This document shows positions 24,900 to 49,867 of a stretch of 64,000 nt of DNA, piece after piece; the first letter of the stretch is position 1, and each line of letters starts with the position of its first letter. The stretch comes from Elysia crispata (lineage: Eukaryota; Mollusca; Gastropoda; Plakobranchidae), in NCBI GenBank assembly GCA_033675545.1, contig JAWDGP010006830.1:60001-124000 (forward strand), in the 5' to 3' direction. Position numbers and translations under genes: made by a program. The notes below the pieces were generated by a model, which did not search any database, was not told the origin of the DNA, and worked only from the letters and a program-made list of their open reading frames with translations.

Positions 24900-27800
24900 G
24901 TAGCCACAGACAGTAATTCAGGTTGTGGTCTCATCATTCTACAGCAGTCTACGGAACTTAAACAACAGCAGCAAAGAACCTACAGATCCAAAGATTTCAA
25001 CCCTCTCTCACTCCTTCCTCCTCATGTGGACAAGAAATATTTAGATTTCCCTTTCTTTAATGATCTCAATACCTTTCGCTATATAAATAGCAAAAAGTCA
25101 AAGGTTCTGATTGTTATGAGGGGTATTCCTGGCTCAGGAAAGTCTACCATTGTAAATTTGATTAAGTCATCCTTTCAATCTAGTAAACTTGTTGTCTGCT
25201 CAGCAGATGATTTCTTCATTGGCCAAGACGGTTCTTACCATTTTAAGGAAAAACTTCTTGGTGTAGCGCATACAAACTGTCAAGAAAAGGCCAAGAAGGC
25301 ATGCGAGAATAACACCCCAGTGGTTGTCATTGACAACACAAATGTGCGACGCTGGGAGATGAAATTCTACCTTGATCTTGCCACAACACTTGGCTATGTA
25401 GTTGTCTTGATCCAACCCAAGACACCGTGGAGTATGGATCCTGTTGAGCTGGCTGTCAAAAACACTCATAATGTCTCCATAGAGGCTATACAACGGAAGG
25501 TGAAAACCTTTGAAGATGTGATACCCTCTTACTATGCTTGGTTCTGTAGTGAAGACAAGTCTGCTAGCTTACTGAGACTAAGCATTCAGCTCTTAAAGGA
25601 ATGTCTTACAGCATTTCCAGAGTTTTCCCAAGAGCTTCTAGCCATGTTAGGAAAAGTGAAATCTTTGGATGATGGTGAGTTTTTTTTTGGTTTTTTGCCT
25701 GGTTTCATTTGACATGTTGCTTAAGCATAGCACTACTTTCTTTGTTTTACAAGCCAAGAAAACTGATTTCAGAATCGAAAAGACCCACCAAGGTGGCTCC
25801 GAATTAACTGGATCCTTCTTTCCAACTTCGAACTAACCAATATTTTTTAATAGAGTTTAAAGAGAGAAATGTCCAGTAAAATTAATCGAATTCGAAATAT
25901 CCAAGAATTGGAACTATCCGGATTCTAATTATTTGGATTCAACTGTACTAAACTAAAAGATTTAGAAAACATTTAGAAGGATACAGAAAACATTCATCTT
26001 TTATTGTGGCTTCTTCAGTAAAGTTCCAGTGAGTCCTTTGTTGAATGTGGTGACTGTATTATATTATTTTACAATTCTTACACAACCTCAGTTACTGTTG
26101 TGCCTTAACTCCCCAAGTGTCATGATTAAGGTGTGTGGCGTCAGGGTAATTTAAGAGCGATGAAAACAGTCAGCATAAATCTGCTTTCAAATGTTCAAAC
26201 AACAAAGTTTCACTTTATTTTCAATAGAACTCTGCTTCTTGAAGGAAAAAGATGGTCAATTAATGAAACAGCATATACTTTGTTACTGAGACGGCCAAAA
26301 AGCAGCCCATGTAATCGGCTGTAAAGCCACAGAAGTGTACTAAGTGCTTATCGAATCGGCCGACAACACTTGTAGGGTTAATTGATCTTTGAGTTTCAAT
26401 TCCATGTATTGTTTCAAGTGTTGTAATCTAACTTCTCAATGTTCTTTTATAAAGATTATAATTCTGTGTGCCCTTTGAATAAAAACTTGAATTTTTAAAC
26501 TGACAAAATTATTTAGATGGCCTCATTAGTGCAGGTTCTAAGATCATTAAACTTTGTTGATTATTCATTGAGGCTTACTAAAATGTATAAATCTTAGGCT
26601 CTTTGATATAAGGCTCTTTGAAAACTTAGATAACTAATATTAAATAAAAACTGAGGTTTAACAGTCAACTGAAGCTGTGAGATTATTAAAACTATTTTTT
26701 TGGGGAAAACAGAGCATGTGTAGTCAAAACACAAGTTAAGTGCTTTCAAACATAAATACATTAGCCGGAACACATGTTTTAATTTTGTAATTAAATTTGA
26801 TGTTTCTACTCACAATTTCTTCAGATACAGTTGTTTGGTTAGGCCTGCAAAAGCAATATGAGTTTATAAAGTTTGAAATTTTTTAGGACAAGTTATAAAT
26901 CAATGAGAGTTACAATTTTCACTGAAACAATGGTAACAAATAAGAATCAAACTATTGAAATAGCGTTAATTGCTTCTTTACTCCATCGTTTTTGGATCAT
27001 GCTAGATTTTAAATGCATTGCAGTCCTTTTTATTCAAACTACAAGAAAATGAATTTGAAGTTCAGTGAAGCATATGATTAATAGAGAAATCATAAAGATG
27101 GTTTGTTGGACTCCATAGATTCCATAGGTTGGACTTAAACACTTGAGTAATGAGAATTATGCTGTAATATCTGTTCATAAATTTTAATGTTTGTTCATCT
27201 TCCTCAATTTAAAAACCATGCCAATTTAAGGAAATTTCTTTGACTTTCTGGAAAAAAAATGATAATTCAATGCATTAAAGTCATGAAAAAAAAACAATCA
27301 AACAAAAAAACAAAGTGCTGCTCATTGTTATTTTCCAATGGTCCTTGAAATCTCTTCCCTGCCAGATACTATTGGAATGTTAGGAAAATACTACATCAGG
27401 CACAGCCGGTCAGGCCCACTGCTTCACTGCACAGCCAAGTTCTGTGCACGGGGTAAGGTTCCAGGAAGCACCAGCTATCATGAGCGGCAAGATGTCAGCT
27501 CAGCTTGTGGTCGCATGTTCTCCATCTTGGTGCCAGGTCTTGTTTTCACTCGCAGGACTATGGGTGCAAGGGTCACACTCGGGATTGATGCTGCGCCTTT
27601 GTTTTGTAAACCAGAAGAGAAAGAGTGGGCTTCACCTGGAAAAACCTTAGGATTTTCCCCTAACGCTGCAGCAACCAGCACCTCAACAAGCAAGAGAAAA
27701 GGCAAAAAATCTGCAATTAAAGCTGAAAGGAAGTCGAGAAAAAAGACCAAAAAATCAAATGGGTGGGAGTGTGATGATGATGAGGTGAAGATTAGGGAGA

Positions 27801-28297
27801 GCGAGGGTTCAGAACATGATGATTTTAAACAGGCTTGTCACAATGGGAGCACAGTCTTAAAAGGTAACCCCGATTGTCCTTTGTCCTCTAATGACAATTC
27901 TCTGTCTGATTCTTTGTTAGCTCAGCTTGTCCTCAATTCTGTTGCTTCCAAAGAAGCAAGAGAAGTGAGTGGTGATAAGGAAGCAAAACTTGGAAAATTT
28001 TCTGAACGCCCCTCTAATGACCATAGTCTCTCAGATCTTTTCCCAAGCCTTGTGTTTGAGGGAGCGAATAGAAGTGCCCATTTTACTCTGCGGACTGCTG
28101 AAGGTGTGGAGTCAAAGGAAGTGAATTTTGATCTTCTTCATACATGTGACGTTGAGCAAGAACTTGACAAATGCGGCAAACCTTTAATATTTGTTCCTGT
28201 GTCACATGGGCATGCCTGTTACCATGGAGATGGTATATGTTGTGTCTATTTTGACAAACCATTGGTTCTGAAGACAATTTTTTCTGGTCATTATTAA
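24900..28297 (+). CDS. CNP: CNPase homologue (2',3'-cyclic-nucleotide 3'-phosphodiesterase), main exons
   Basis: Exons 24900-25674 and 27366-28297, joined G|AT (Asp) across a GTGAGT..CCAG intron, stop TAA at 28295. With the exon at 17290 the protein is 607 aa, longer than the roughly 400-420 aa of vertebrate CNP. Residues below use that numbering. N-terminal P-loop kinase-like half: GIPGSGKST (114-122), CSADDF (139-144), IDNTN (183-187), PKTPW (212-216). C-terminal 2H phosphoesterase half: first catalytic motif H-C-T (318-320) in LLHCTAKFC, then TMGARVTL, then H-F-T (536-538) in SAHFTLR, ending KTIFSGHY. The family hydrolyses 2',3'-cyclic nucleotides to 2'-nucleotides. Between the HxT motifs is a charged, low-complexity insert (about 375-530: Lys-rich, then Asp/Glu-rich) absent from vertebrate CNP. 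The C-terminal CaaX prenylation tail of vertebrate CNP is also absent. The kinase half looks closer to N4BP2-type domains than vertebrate CNP does. The family call is firm; localisation is inferred. Confidence 0.93.
25790..25955. mobile_element. Pogo/Tigger-like fragment in CNP intron 2
   Basis: The intron contains CCGAATTAACTGGATCC on the left and TATCCGGATTC..TTTGGATTCAACTGTA on the right. Repeated short TTCGAA/GGAT words and an ..AACTGTA end are typical of decayed pogo/Tigger-type termini. The left terminus does not form a clean inverted repeat, so this is a fragment or an old copy. Confidence 0.4.
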
Positions 28298-28644
28298 ATT
28301 ATTAAAATGTTCGTCTTTAAGGTCCAAAGCCAAACCAGTCAGCCTGATCAAATCAAATATGAAGACTGCCATCTAACATAGGTATTGAATTATAGGAATG
28401 CAAGATTTGGAAATCAATGGTTTATTGATATCATGGATTAGATTTTACAGAAAAAAATGGCTTTTTGAAACCACTTTTGCTGAATGAATATAAATAATCT
28501 TTAAACAACTATTGGGGATGGGGAACATTCTGATCTGGTCTTGAACATCAAGCAGGCACAGTACACAGCAGTCAATGAGTCCTAGATTCAGTTATGCCAC
28601 TTTTTTGTAATTCAAATCTGAATCCCAAGTTTTAATCCATTTCC

Positions 28645-28675
28645 ACACAATTCGTATTAAGAGGTTTCCACTGTA
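28645..28675. mobile_element. Solitary pogo/Tigger-type terminus
   Basis: AATTCGTATTAAGAGGTTTC followed by CACTGTA matches the right terminus of the MITE at 36022-36484 (GAGGTTTCCACTG then TA). No matching left end was found upstream, so this is a half-element or a deletion product. Confidence 0.5.
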
Positions 28676-28949
28676 TGTGCCTAAGTATGAATGGATATTT
28701 GATGGATTTTCAATGAATGGTCAGCGAAAAACGAATTATAGAAAGGCGAAGGGAAATTTATATTATAGTCTTAGGTCATTCGAGTTTTGTGGGGAGTCAT
28801 ACAAAATTGTAGTGTGCGATGTGGTACTAGTTTTATGATAATATTTTCAAGTTTCTTTACATGAACATAATCAGAAGTGTGTTATGTCAATTTACAGATA
28901 GTCTCTGCCATGTTTAAGCGTTGAAAATCGATTCCTAAAGAGAAAGAGT

Positions 28950-29030
28950 ACTGATGGTTGTGGGGTAAAATCATTGGCCTTAATACCTGCAGGGGCCTTT
29001 TTGGTGGTTCGAGCACCACAGCATCAACCT
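28950..29030 (+). mobile_element. tRNA-derived SINE-like head
   Basis: An A-box-like GTGGGGTAAAATCATTGGCC is followed at tRNA-like spacing by a B-box-like GGTTCGAGCAC (29006-29016). The segment lacks a tRNA acceptor stem. It is probably an old SINE. Confidence 0.45.
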
Positions 29031-32000
29031 ACTAATTTATTTATTCTTATTGCAGCTGTGATAGTATTTAATCTTATGCTGAGCTGAGGCCTCAGCTTGT
29101 CAGTTCCTCCCTGTTTGATGGAAGATTAAATTTGATATTCAAGAAAGGCTATGACAGGCTATGTCAACTAAGTCTCTCTTAGTTCTACAATGCAGTTTGT
29201 CTTATTAAGTTTTCAAAAGAATGTGAAAAGTATACAAGTATGGGATATTTTCATAGTATCTTTACACATGCGAAGAGATCCAGACACATGAGCTGGGAAA
29301 TGCATTTTTGTTTGTTTGTTTGTAAACCTCATCATTGTCACTCTCTATTTATTTATTAATTTTTGTAGACAATGTATTTACCTGTTTGCGGCCTTTGAAA
29401 ATACCTTACCTGTCAAACCTCTGGAAAAACACTGACCATCTTGTGAGTTATTGTTTATTCGTTCCTTTGATATTGTGTCAATTGTCATTTTTGTTGTATT
29501 CAAAAAGTCATCTTTGAAAGTCAAGGTTACATAGAAGGCAAAAGCAAAAGAACCTTAAGTGTTATCTTATTAATCATGTCCATGTATTCTTATTGCAGCT
29601 GCCACAGTATTTAAACTCATTTGAGTGTGTCCATAATGGGATTTATAGTTATTTCAAATGTAAGTTAATAAGTTCTAAAACAATTATTTTATTCATCCAG
29701 ACACCTTTCTTATGAAACATATTCTGTTTGGCTTCCTTCACAATTATCTACATTATTTTGAACATGCCTAAATTTGCCTCTATCTCTTATTATGTCATTA
29801 TGCAATTAAAAATTTTTTTTTTGTAACTTAAGGCCTGTGTTGTAAAAATTTGGTATTTTAATATTTTGACACTCTTGCAAACTAGTAAGATCCTGAGGGA
29901 GTTAATTGCTTAGAGAGTTAACTTTGAATGAGAGAGCCAATAGCAGATTTCTAACAATTTTTTCTTTTTTTTTTTTTAAAAACTAATTGAAAATTCTTAC
30001 TGGTAACATCTTGAATGGTAGTACATGTATTGTCAATAAAAGGGCAAAACTGACAAGTTAGCTTATGCAAATTTTGAACAAAATCTGAAAATTATAATTT
30101 GAGATATCTCCATTTTCATTTTACAATAAACAAAAATGTATAGATTCATATTTTTAACCTCACTTTGTTTAACCCTGAAAGCATTGTTGACCTATTAAAT
30201 TGAATGTAACTTTTTGAAGAAAATTCTTTGTGTGCTGTGGAGATTATAATAATAGCTCTGCTCATTTTGATAACAATTTCATAGATTCTAGAATATTTCT
30301 ATGTGATGCTTTAAGGTTTGATTCATAGAAAATGCTATAATGTGGACCACCTTAAATTTTTAAAAATTTTGATTTAGATTTTTTTAAATCATAAAATTTC
30401 TACATCATGCAAATGATCTAAATTACCTCTGGAGAGGGCTCAAAGGCGACACTTTGTACTGTTAATGCTTTTTGTATACCCATGTTTTTTTTCTGTCACA
30501 GTGTTGATTGATTACTGTGATAAATTCATGCAATTTGTGGCAAAATGTCTTTTTTGAATTTATGCATTGTATTATGTCATGCACATCAATACTTGTCATA
30601 TATTTATTGTATAGGGAATGTGATTTCACAAAGAGTTATCTCACTAGATAATTTTGAAGTAAATGTTTTCTCATGTAAACATTTTGTGTTTCTCTTTTTG
30701 TTTGCTTCCAATTTCACACCCCAATGTGCATTCTTGCAGACACTATTGCTTTATATACTAATGCCAACTTAAAGTAGAGCTCATGACATCCACCTAGGTA
30801 GCATAACTCTTTTTGAAATGACATTCCCTATTTAAGTAAATGGCTCAATCACATATTGAAGTTAGGCACATCACCAAAACTGCACAATAACCAGAGCAGA
30901 GGTAATAATGAAAATAAGTTGCATTTTAAATGTTATGTAAGTATAATTATATGTATGATTAATTTAAGTATAAACCTAGAATCGAGATGTTTGATAGAGC
31001 CATCATTTGGCATATGATCTCATGGCTTTTTGGTACACTTAAAGTCTTATATTACAGGAATTGTGGCTAAAAGATAAGTCCAATATAGAGAAAACAAGAG
31101 AAGTGGCCATTTGCTAGAACTACCCCTATCTTATTGAAACAACAGCATCGGCCAAAAAATTGAGACAGCAGAAGAAGAAGAAAACCAAGAAAAGTCTTTT
31201 TGTAGATTCAATGCATTGTTCATAGACTGTATCGTCTCCACTCAAGGTTGCTTTTGTTGGGGATGTATTATTGAAAAATGGCAGAACATAATTTTAATTA
31301 AAAGGTAGGAAAATAAGCTTAACATAAAAAAAACAAAGTAAAATATTACAATTAAGTCTTGCGAATAAAAATAAACTTAAAATAAGTTATTGCCTTGCCC
31401 CTAATTAGATTGATATTGGTAATTTGAAGAGAAATAATTTGAAAGCAGATTTCCCTCTTTTTTGATATCTTAAACTTAAAGCAAAACAAAAGTATAGGCC
31501 TAATTTCTTCTCAGATGATTAAAAAAAACTATTTGAAATTTTAACCATTGCATCTATTGTCACCTTCAAATGTGTAACTGCTTTAGATGTCTTTATACTG
31601 AAAATCATGGACAACAGAAACATACACTAATAAAAATTATCTGCTTTTCAATATTCATTTACTGTTCATATAACATCAAATCCGTCAACTCTCTCTAAAA
31701 CTCTTCATGAATGAGCAAGTTATGATCTTTTTCGGCACTAAACTTATCCTATTAGTACATCTTTTACCCATAGGTGCAAGGACTTTCTAAGAAGGAAAAA
31801 GAGGAGGAACAAAATGAAGTGCAGTAAAAATGAAAAACTAAGTATATCTTAGGCACATGCAGGCCTGAGGTTTTTTTTAACCTCACCTAAACACACATCT
31901 CAAAATATGAATTATGTAGGACAAGTAACAAAAGAAATTGTGCAATAAAAATGACGTCTGAACAAATAAGAATGTCTTCAGCGCACAAAGACCTACAGCA

Positions 32001-35000
32001 CAGCAAGTGGGTTTACAAAGACAAATTAAGTCACGAATGAGAGTTCTCTACTCTTACGTCGAATTAGCAACTGTTTTAAATTTTTCACTAATGTGTTAAG
32101 CATATAATCACAAATTAATTTCTCCATTTATATAACCTTAAGGAAAGAGAACTTTTATAACCCTACTTCATCATAGCATCCATCACACAAATTGTATGAC
32201 AAAAGCAAGGAGACATACTGAGACAAACACAATTTGCAATTCATATGTTTTAACAAGTCTGGTTTCGATTTCTTTCATTCTTCTTTTTTCATTATTTATC
32301 AGAATTAGAGAATATCTTTCTTTCTAACATAACAACTAAAAAAAGAACGATAACAAAAAGGTAGTTTATATAAGTCAAAGTTTAATCATAATCAGAATTC
32401 ATATTCACAGATTACAGAACTTGCATTCAAGCACTGAAAAAAAAAAACCTAACATCACAGATGCAGTATAATAAGTTGATGCAATACATTTTTAAAGAAA
32501 ATGATTAAAAAAAAAAAGAAAGAAAACTTCATTCACATTCATTTTCATTTAAAAGCAAATTTTATACTTGCAACTTGTTTTGTTGAGAACAAGGAAATAA
32601 TATACAAACAGGAGTATTGGCTGAAAGCTTGGGAAAATTTACAAATATGTAAAGGGGTATAAAATTATTAAAAATCAAAACTTATGCGCAAAGAGTAAGA
32701 CTACATCCTATACTAAGATGTAACTTCTACAAGCATATCAAATTATGTTATATTTAGTTGATCCTTACAACAAAAAGACAAATTTATCCAAGCAAAAAAA
32801 TTACTGAATATTATATTCAAGTAATGGGTTTTTACTCAAATGTATTGGTGAGTTATGTTTCTAAAAGTTCTGCCACCCATGGGTTTCACTCATAGAAAGA
32901 TCTAATTTGAATGCAGTTTTTACACAGAAACATTTTTTTTTGCGATGAAAGTTCCAGGTGAGTGGGTTCAAAGGATAGGTAAGAGAAAATTGTGACTTCT
33001 CAAGCACTTAAGCAAACAACATTCCCAGAAAAAGAGAAGCAGGATATCATACATTCAATTTTTCTTTTAGAACACCATACATGGTTAAGATTGACAGGAA
33101 ATCCCTGGTTTTATAAAAATAAATAGAAAGAAAAACAAATATCACATATTTTTTAAATCTTTCTGACAAATTTGAGTATTTATCTAAGGAAGACCCAAGC
33201 TGCAGCAGTGGCAGATGAAGTTTTAAGCTGAAAAACAGTGGGAAGATCTAGATATTATCTGGTTCATATCACTTGGTATATACTTCACATAAGCTTTCGT
33301 ATAAAAAAATTCTAAGCAATTTGTTTTGACAAAATGTATGAAATACATCAAAGTGCAAACGTTTAGGAAGTATATTGTTCTCTAGAACTCGCTATTGATT
33401 TTTAAATCATTCCTTTGATGTTGCACAAAAAAGGAACTTTTAAAATATACTCATGATTTTATTACCAAATTACATATATGAGAATTATGGAATCAAAATG
33501 GTGCTAGTGCACAAAGTGTAAATGAGAACTGTTTGTAAACCTTCAAACTTTGCCATTACAGCAAAAATTGTTTATAGCGATCAACTTCATTAAACCTGAC
33601 ATTGTCAAATTCCATACTCTATAGAGTTGCCGAAAACATATACTGGTAAGACAATCTTATCCATAATATTAGATCAATCAAATCATGTGAAAAGGCAAAA
33701 AAAAAAAAAAAAAGAAAAATAAATTGGGCTAGATCTAGTTGAAAAGTGTAGCACTTGGTTTGAACACACACAAATGTTCAGAACATTTCTATCAGCAGAG
33801 TCAGACAAATGCTAGTACAACTTCGTTTTTTCAATCATACCATCTGATTGCTTGAGTGCAATGGTACCTGCATGTTCAGAACCATGATAAAGCAAATTAA
33901 TTCATTTTTGGGTGGGTATGAACGCATAAGCAAGTTCAAATACCTCAACCAATAAGAATTGGCTGTGCCTTCTTTCAAATTCTTTGGATCAAAGGGATTT
34001 TTCTTTTAACTAAAAAAAATATATCTTTGTGATAATCTGTGTAAAATGTTACAAGGAAGTCTATGGCAATATAAAGTCTTCTTAAAAGCTATCCATGTAA
34101 ACAGACAAACATGGAATTTTAATTTAAACTTTGCTCCAAACAGCCATGAAGTAATTTTCTGCTTTGATAAAAATTACTGTTCTCAATACATGTAAAAAGA
34201 TTACCTGTGGGCAGCAAAAACAAGAATTAGGTAAATTTAGTATACTTTTCATTGCTAAGGCATTTATTACTGCATTGCAACCATTAAAAACAGTAGAAAA
34301 TTATTTGTAGGATCTTGAATCCTACAATTATTTGTTAGCGCAGTTACATGCTGATTAAATTTGCTGACAATAAAGGTCATTAATGGTTCATTTATCATAA
34401 AATATTTCTTTGGAAATATTCAGGGAAATTAATTTGTGGAAAAATACTTATGAATAGTGCAATACTTAAACAAATGTTAAAGCTTAATTCAAACAATCAA
34501 AGACTTTAAAAGATGGTTTAAAAAAATATAAAAAAATAAATAAAAACAATCAACCTTTAAAAAAACAAAAAAAACAATCAACCTTAACACAAAAAAAAAA
34601 AAAAAAAAAAAAAAAAACCCTGACAACTGTGATTATAAAACAACAATTCACAAGGAAGACATTAATATAAAATAATAGTAATGATATAACCACTATCCAT
34701 CTTATTCAATTTTATTCAGTGTTTCATGCATAGTTATTATAATATATCTAATGCATTCTGTCAAAAGCTTACAAATGTCAGATTCATGATTCATTAATTC
34801 CACTCTCAGAGAATTCTTTACAAATGCCTTAAATTCATAATAGCTCTAAATGCCCTTTACCAAATGAAAATTCTCCATCATTTCAAACCATAATTCAATC
34901 TTAACAAACAAGTCAAAATCTTACAGGCACTAATTGTGATAAGCAACTTAAATAGGTCACAAGCAACGTGCTCGATTCTACCCCTTAAAGAAGCAACTAT

Positions 35001-36021
35001 ATACAAAATATGTTTTACATTTAAAACAGTCAAAAACTACATCTATATACTTAAAAAGAGTTGGATAAAGTTTTTCTCTAATCAATTTTGAAAGAATGTA
35101 TGATAATTACACAGGAACGTTTGAATTAAAAGAATTGCATTTTCTATGTATTTGAAAAAGAAAAGGGATTGTGTTAAATGGGATGTTTACAAAGAGGCAA
35201 GATCAGGAAAGAAAAAAAAAAGAGTGAAAAACTGGTCCCGAATAAATATCTCCAAGATGGCTTGTGGCTCAACCTGACTGTGAATGTGAATATGGCAGTC
35301 ATTATGGGCTTTCCCAAAACACTGTTAACTCATCACACCAGGGCCATCATTTTCAAAGTAATAGATGTGCCATCTACCAAGTCTTCTTATGAAAAGTGCT
35401 GAAAGAAATCTTCACAACATCAATAGTTAAAAAGTTGGTAGAATTTTTGCAGAAATACAGTATTAACAATGTAAACTAAAAATGTGCACAGATTAGTGTG
35501 TCACACCCTATTCAGAAAAGTTCAAAGAGATAGTGTCATAAAAAAATATTTACCCCCTCACCCCCCACCTCCCCCCCAAAAAAACAAAAAAAAAAGTAAA
35601 AATAAAATTCTCGTTCTTTTGAGTATTACTAGTGAACTTGCTGCCACTTTTATTGACCTAAAAAGGTAAAGATAAATTAAACTACCGGAAGACACAAAGA
35701 TTTTGTCTTTCACATTAAATTTCAAAACATGTTCGTGTGGCATCAAAAAAAATTGTAGCTCCTTTTTTTGTGCTAAAGCTCTAATCAAAAACTGCTTCAA
35801 GAATATTTTTAAAGCAAGGAGTGAATATGACAGTCATTCTTTGTTTTATTCAGAAAAAAAAAGTATTGGACCAGTTGGAGCAGAAAATATATTACTTGTA
35901 GTTTCCAAAAATTTACTGAAAGAGGAATATGCAAAACTATCTGACTTTAGGTGCTAGTTAAGATTCTAGTGAATCTGCACATATAAAAATTTCTCTAAAT
36001 GGTGTGGAAACTAGTTTACTA

Positions 36022-36484
36022 CAGTGGGAACCTCATAATTCGAATTGCATGGGAATGGATTAAATCTTCGAATTAAGATCATTCGAATTACAAAAATGGG
36101 TATAACAGAATATATGACTAATTGACTAATGATTGAGTGTGTACTGAGCCTGCAACGAGCAACCCTCCCCTTCCACACCCCATGTTGCTATCTGTATCAG
36201 TACAGATTTGTTAGTGCATCCGCTCCCTTCTTGATTTGTTAGCGCACTGATCAGCCTTTTTTGGGCAGTGATTTGCATTGCTTGCTGCTTGAGAGATGCA
36301 TGCAGCACTTTTGTAATGCCTTATGAGGTGGTATCCACTTCGAATTAAGAGAATCAAATCAGAAATACTTCGAATACGAGTCCGATTCTAACAAAGCCAA
36401 AGAGAAAAAAAAAACTATCATCTTGCAAAATTCGGTTTATGAGAAATTCGAATAATCAGACTTCGGTTTTTGAGGTTTCCACTG
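36022..36484. mobile_element. 463-bp pogo/Tigger-type MITE with TA target duplications
   Basis: The left end CAGTGGGAACCTCATAATTCG and the right end (reverse complement CAGTGGAAACCTCAAAAACC) form imperfect terminal inverted repeats. Each is flanked by TA (36020-36021 and 36485-36486), the target duplication of the Tc1/mariner/pogo superfamily. CAGT..AACCTC termini are typical of Tigger/pogo elements. There is no transposase inside; the interior has scattered TTCGAA words near both ends. It is a non-autonomous element that would depend on a transposase elsewhere. Confidence 0.85.
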
Positions 36485-37594
36485 TAGTTACTATTAGTTT
36501 TGGTTTCTAACTCTTATCATCACAGCTTAAAACCTGTTTAGTGTTTGTGAAATTTTCAAGCTTGGTTGGCCAAAACATGGTTGATGCATGAATGCCTAAA
36601 CCTTTGCTGTAACATTTATGTGAAGATTAAGAAAAAGTCTTACAAATGTCAACTGTTACTTTCCTTAAAAACAAAACAAAAAAAAACAACCCCCCCCAAA
36701 AAAAAAAAAAAAAAAATGGTGATAATCTTTTCATTGACGATGTTTCTGAAATATTCATACACAAAATATTTTCCCTGTGTTTGCACAATACAAAACTTTT
36801 AGTAAATTGGGTTCCACAAATTCAATTTTTTTCCAAATTCTGTTTTCATTCATCTTTACTCTCCACAAGCCCAGCTAGACAGAGGACAAGCTTGAAGTAG
36901 GCAGACATCAAACGGTGGTAGAAACTGAGATTGGACAAGAGCTTTGTCAACTAGGAAAACTTTGAATATATCAGATCAATATGTTAAGTTCATGAAATCA
37001 GAATTGAAGCTGGTATCTACAAAAAGCTAAAGAACCTTAAAAGATTTAAAGAATGAGGCATACTAAATAAGAACTTCCAACCTTAATAGTTAGCATGAAG
37101 AACTGGGAATATTAAAAATAAACATGTCAACAACGGATGCTTTTCTTTAGTCTGCACAACTTTTTATTTCTTGAAGTTTTATGGTAATTGGACCAAGCTT
37201 AGTAACAGATAACAGTCATGTGATTTAATTTAATGTCGCAAAACTTCAGTTTCTGTCATTGGTCCTGCTTAATTCAAATCATTCACAAAAATAAACACCA
37301 CTTAACATATTTGGTTTAGCTAACATAGAAAAATAAAACCATTCTTCGTGGCCTCATTACTATAAATTTAGGTTCCGCCAATGTTATGTCGGTTTCAAAA
37401 TATTTGATTTAATGGTGTTTTTTTTTCCAAATAGTTTCAAAGCTGCTGGTGTTAAAGATTCTCTCCTGCTCTCTTTATCTCTCTGTGATAGATTTCAAAC
37501 AAAGTAAATCTTCCAACACATAATCTACACATGTATAAACAAACACACTCACGCCAGCATGCATTCAAACACACTCATTCTCTTAGAAAAGCCA

Positions 37595-49239
<11,645 letters not shown>

Positions 49240-49867
49240 GTTGAAAGAGTCTGGTAAGGTTGAGTGGCTGGAAAATATGAAACGTGTCCTTCACCTCTCC
49301 GCTCTTAGGCCCACGCCTGGTATGTTCGGATTGCCCTGGTGTTACACAAATTTCGGCTGCTGCTTATCCAATGGGCAACTCTTGAGAGACTGACATGAAA
49401 ACTGAAACGACGTACTAAAGTAACGATTTCAGTTTGATTTTATGTATGCATTGAGATTCTTATGTAGGAAATACCGGAAAGAGGTCTGTTTCTACGGATA
49501 TTTTGCACACAAATTTCCTTGGAGGTAATACATAAATTTTTTATGCACTGTAACTTATCACTGAATGGTCAATGGGTATCTTTTACAATCCAGCTCTTTA
49601 ATAACCTTAGCCAGAGAATTCCGTTTAACCAGTCACAAAATCGATCGACAATAAGAATATATACGATCCAATATAGGTTGAAGAATCTCCTTCCAGGAAA
49701 CACAAGAAAGACAGCAGATGGAATGTACCAAATCTGCGGTAAAATTAGTAGATGTATACACCACGTTTTTAATTTTCAGTCGCTCAATACTGTCACCGAA
49801 AAAAAAACAACAACGCTACCGCTGAAGTTTTTCCGCGCAGCACGATCTGCTATCTGCTCTTCCTTAC

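Larger units (their letters stand above)
28298..37594. other. Gene-poor interval between CNP-like and Rab5-like genes
   Basis: The two genes converge on this interval, so it should contain both 3' UTRs. A minus-strand AATAAA (plus TTTATT at 37163-37168) lies about 430 bp beyond the Rab stop and is one candidate polyadenylation signal, though such words are frequent in AT-rich DNA. Other contents are a SINE head, a lone pogo end, a 27-A run near 34590-34616, and the MITE at 36 kb. A 40-bp segment around TTCTTATTGCAGCTG occurs at about 29044 and again at about 29586. No coding exon is supported. Confidence 0.5.
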
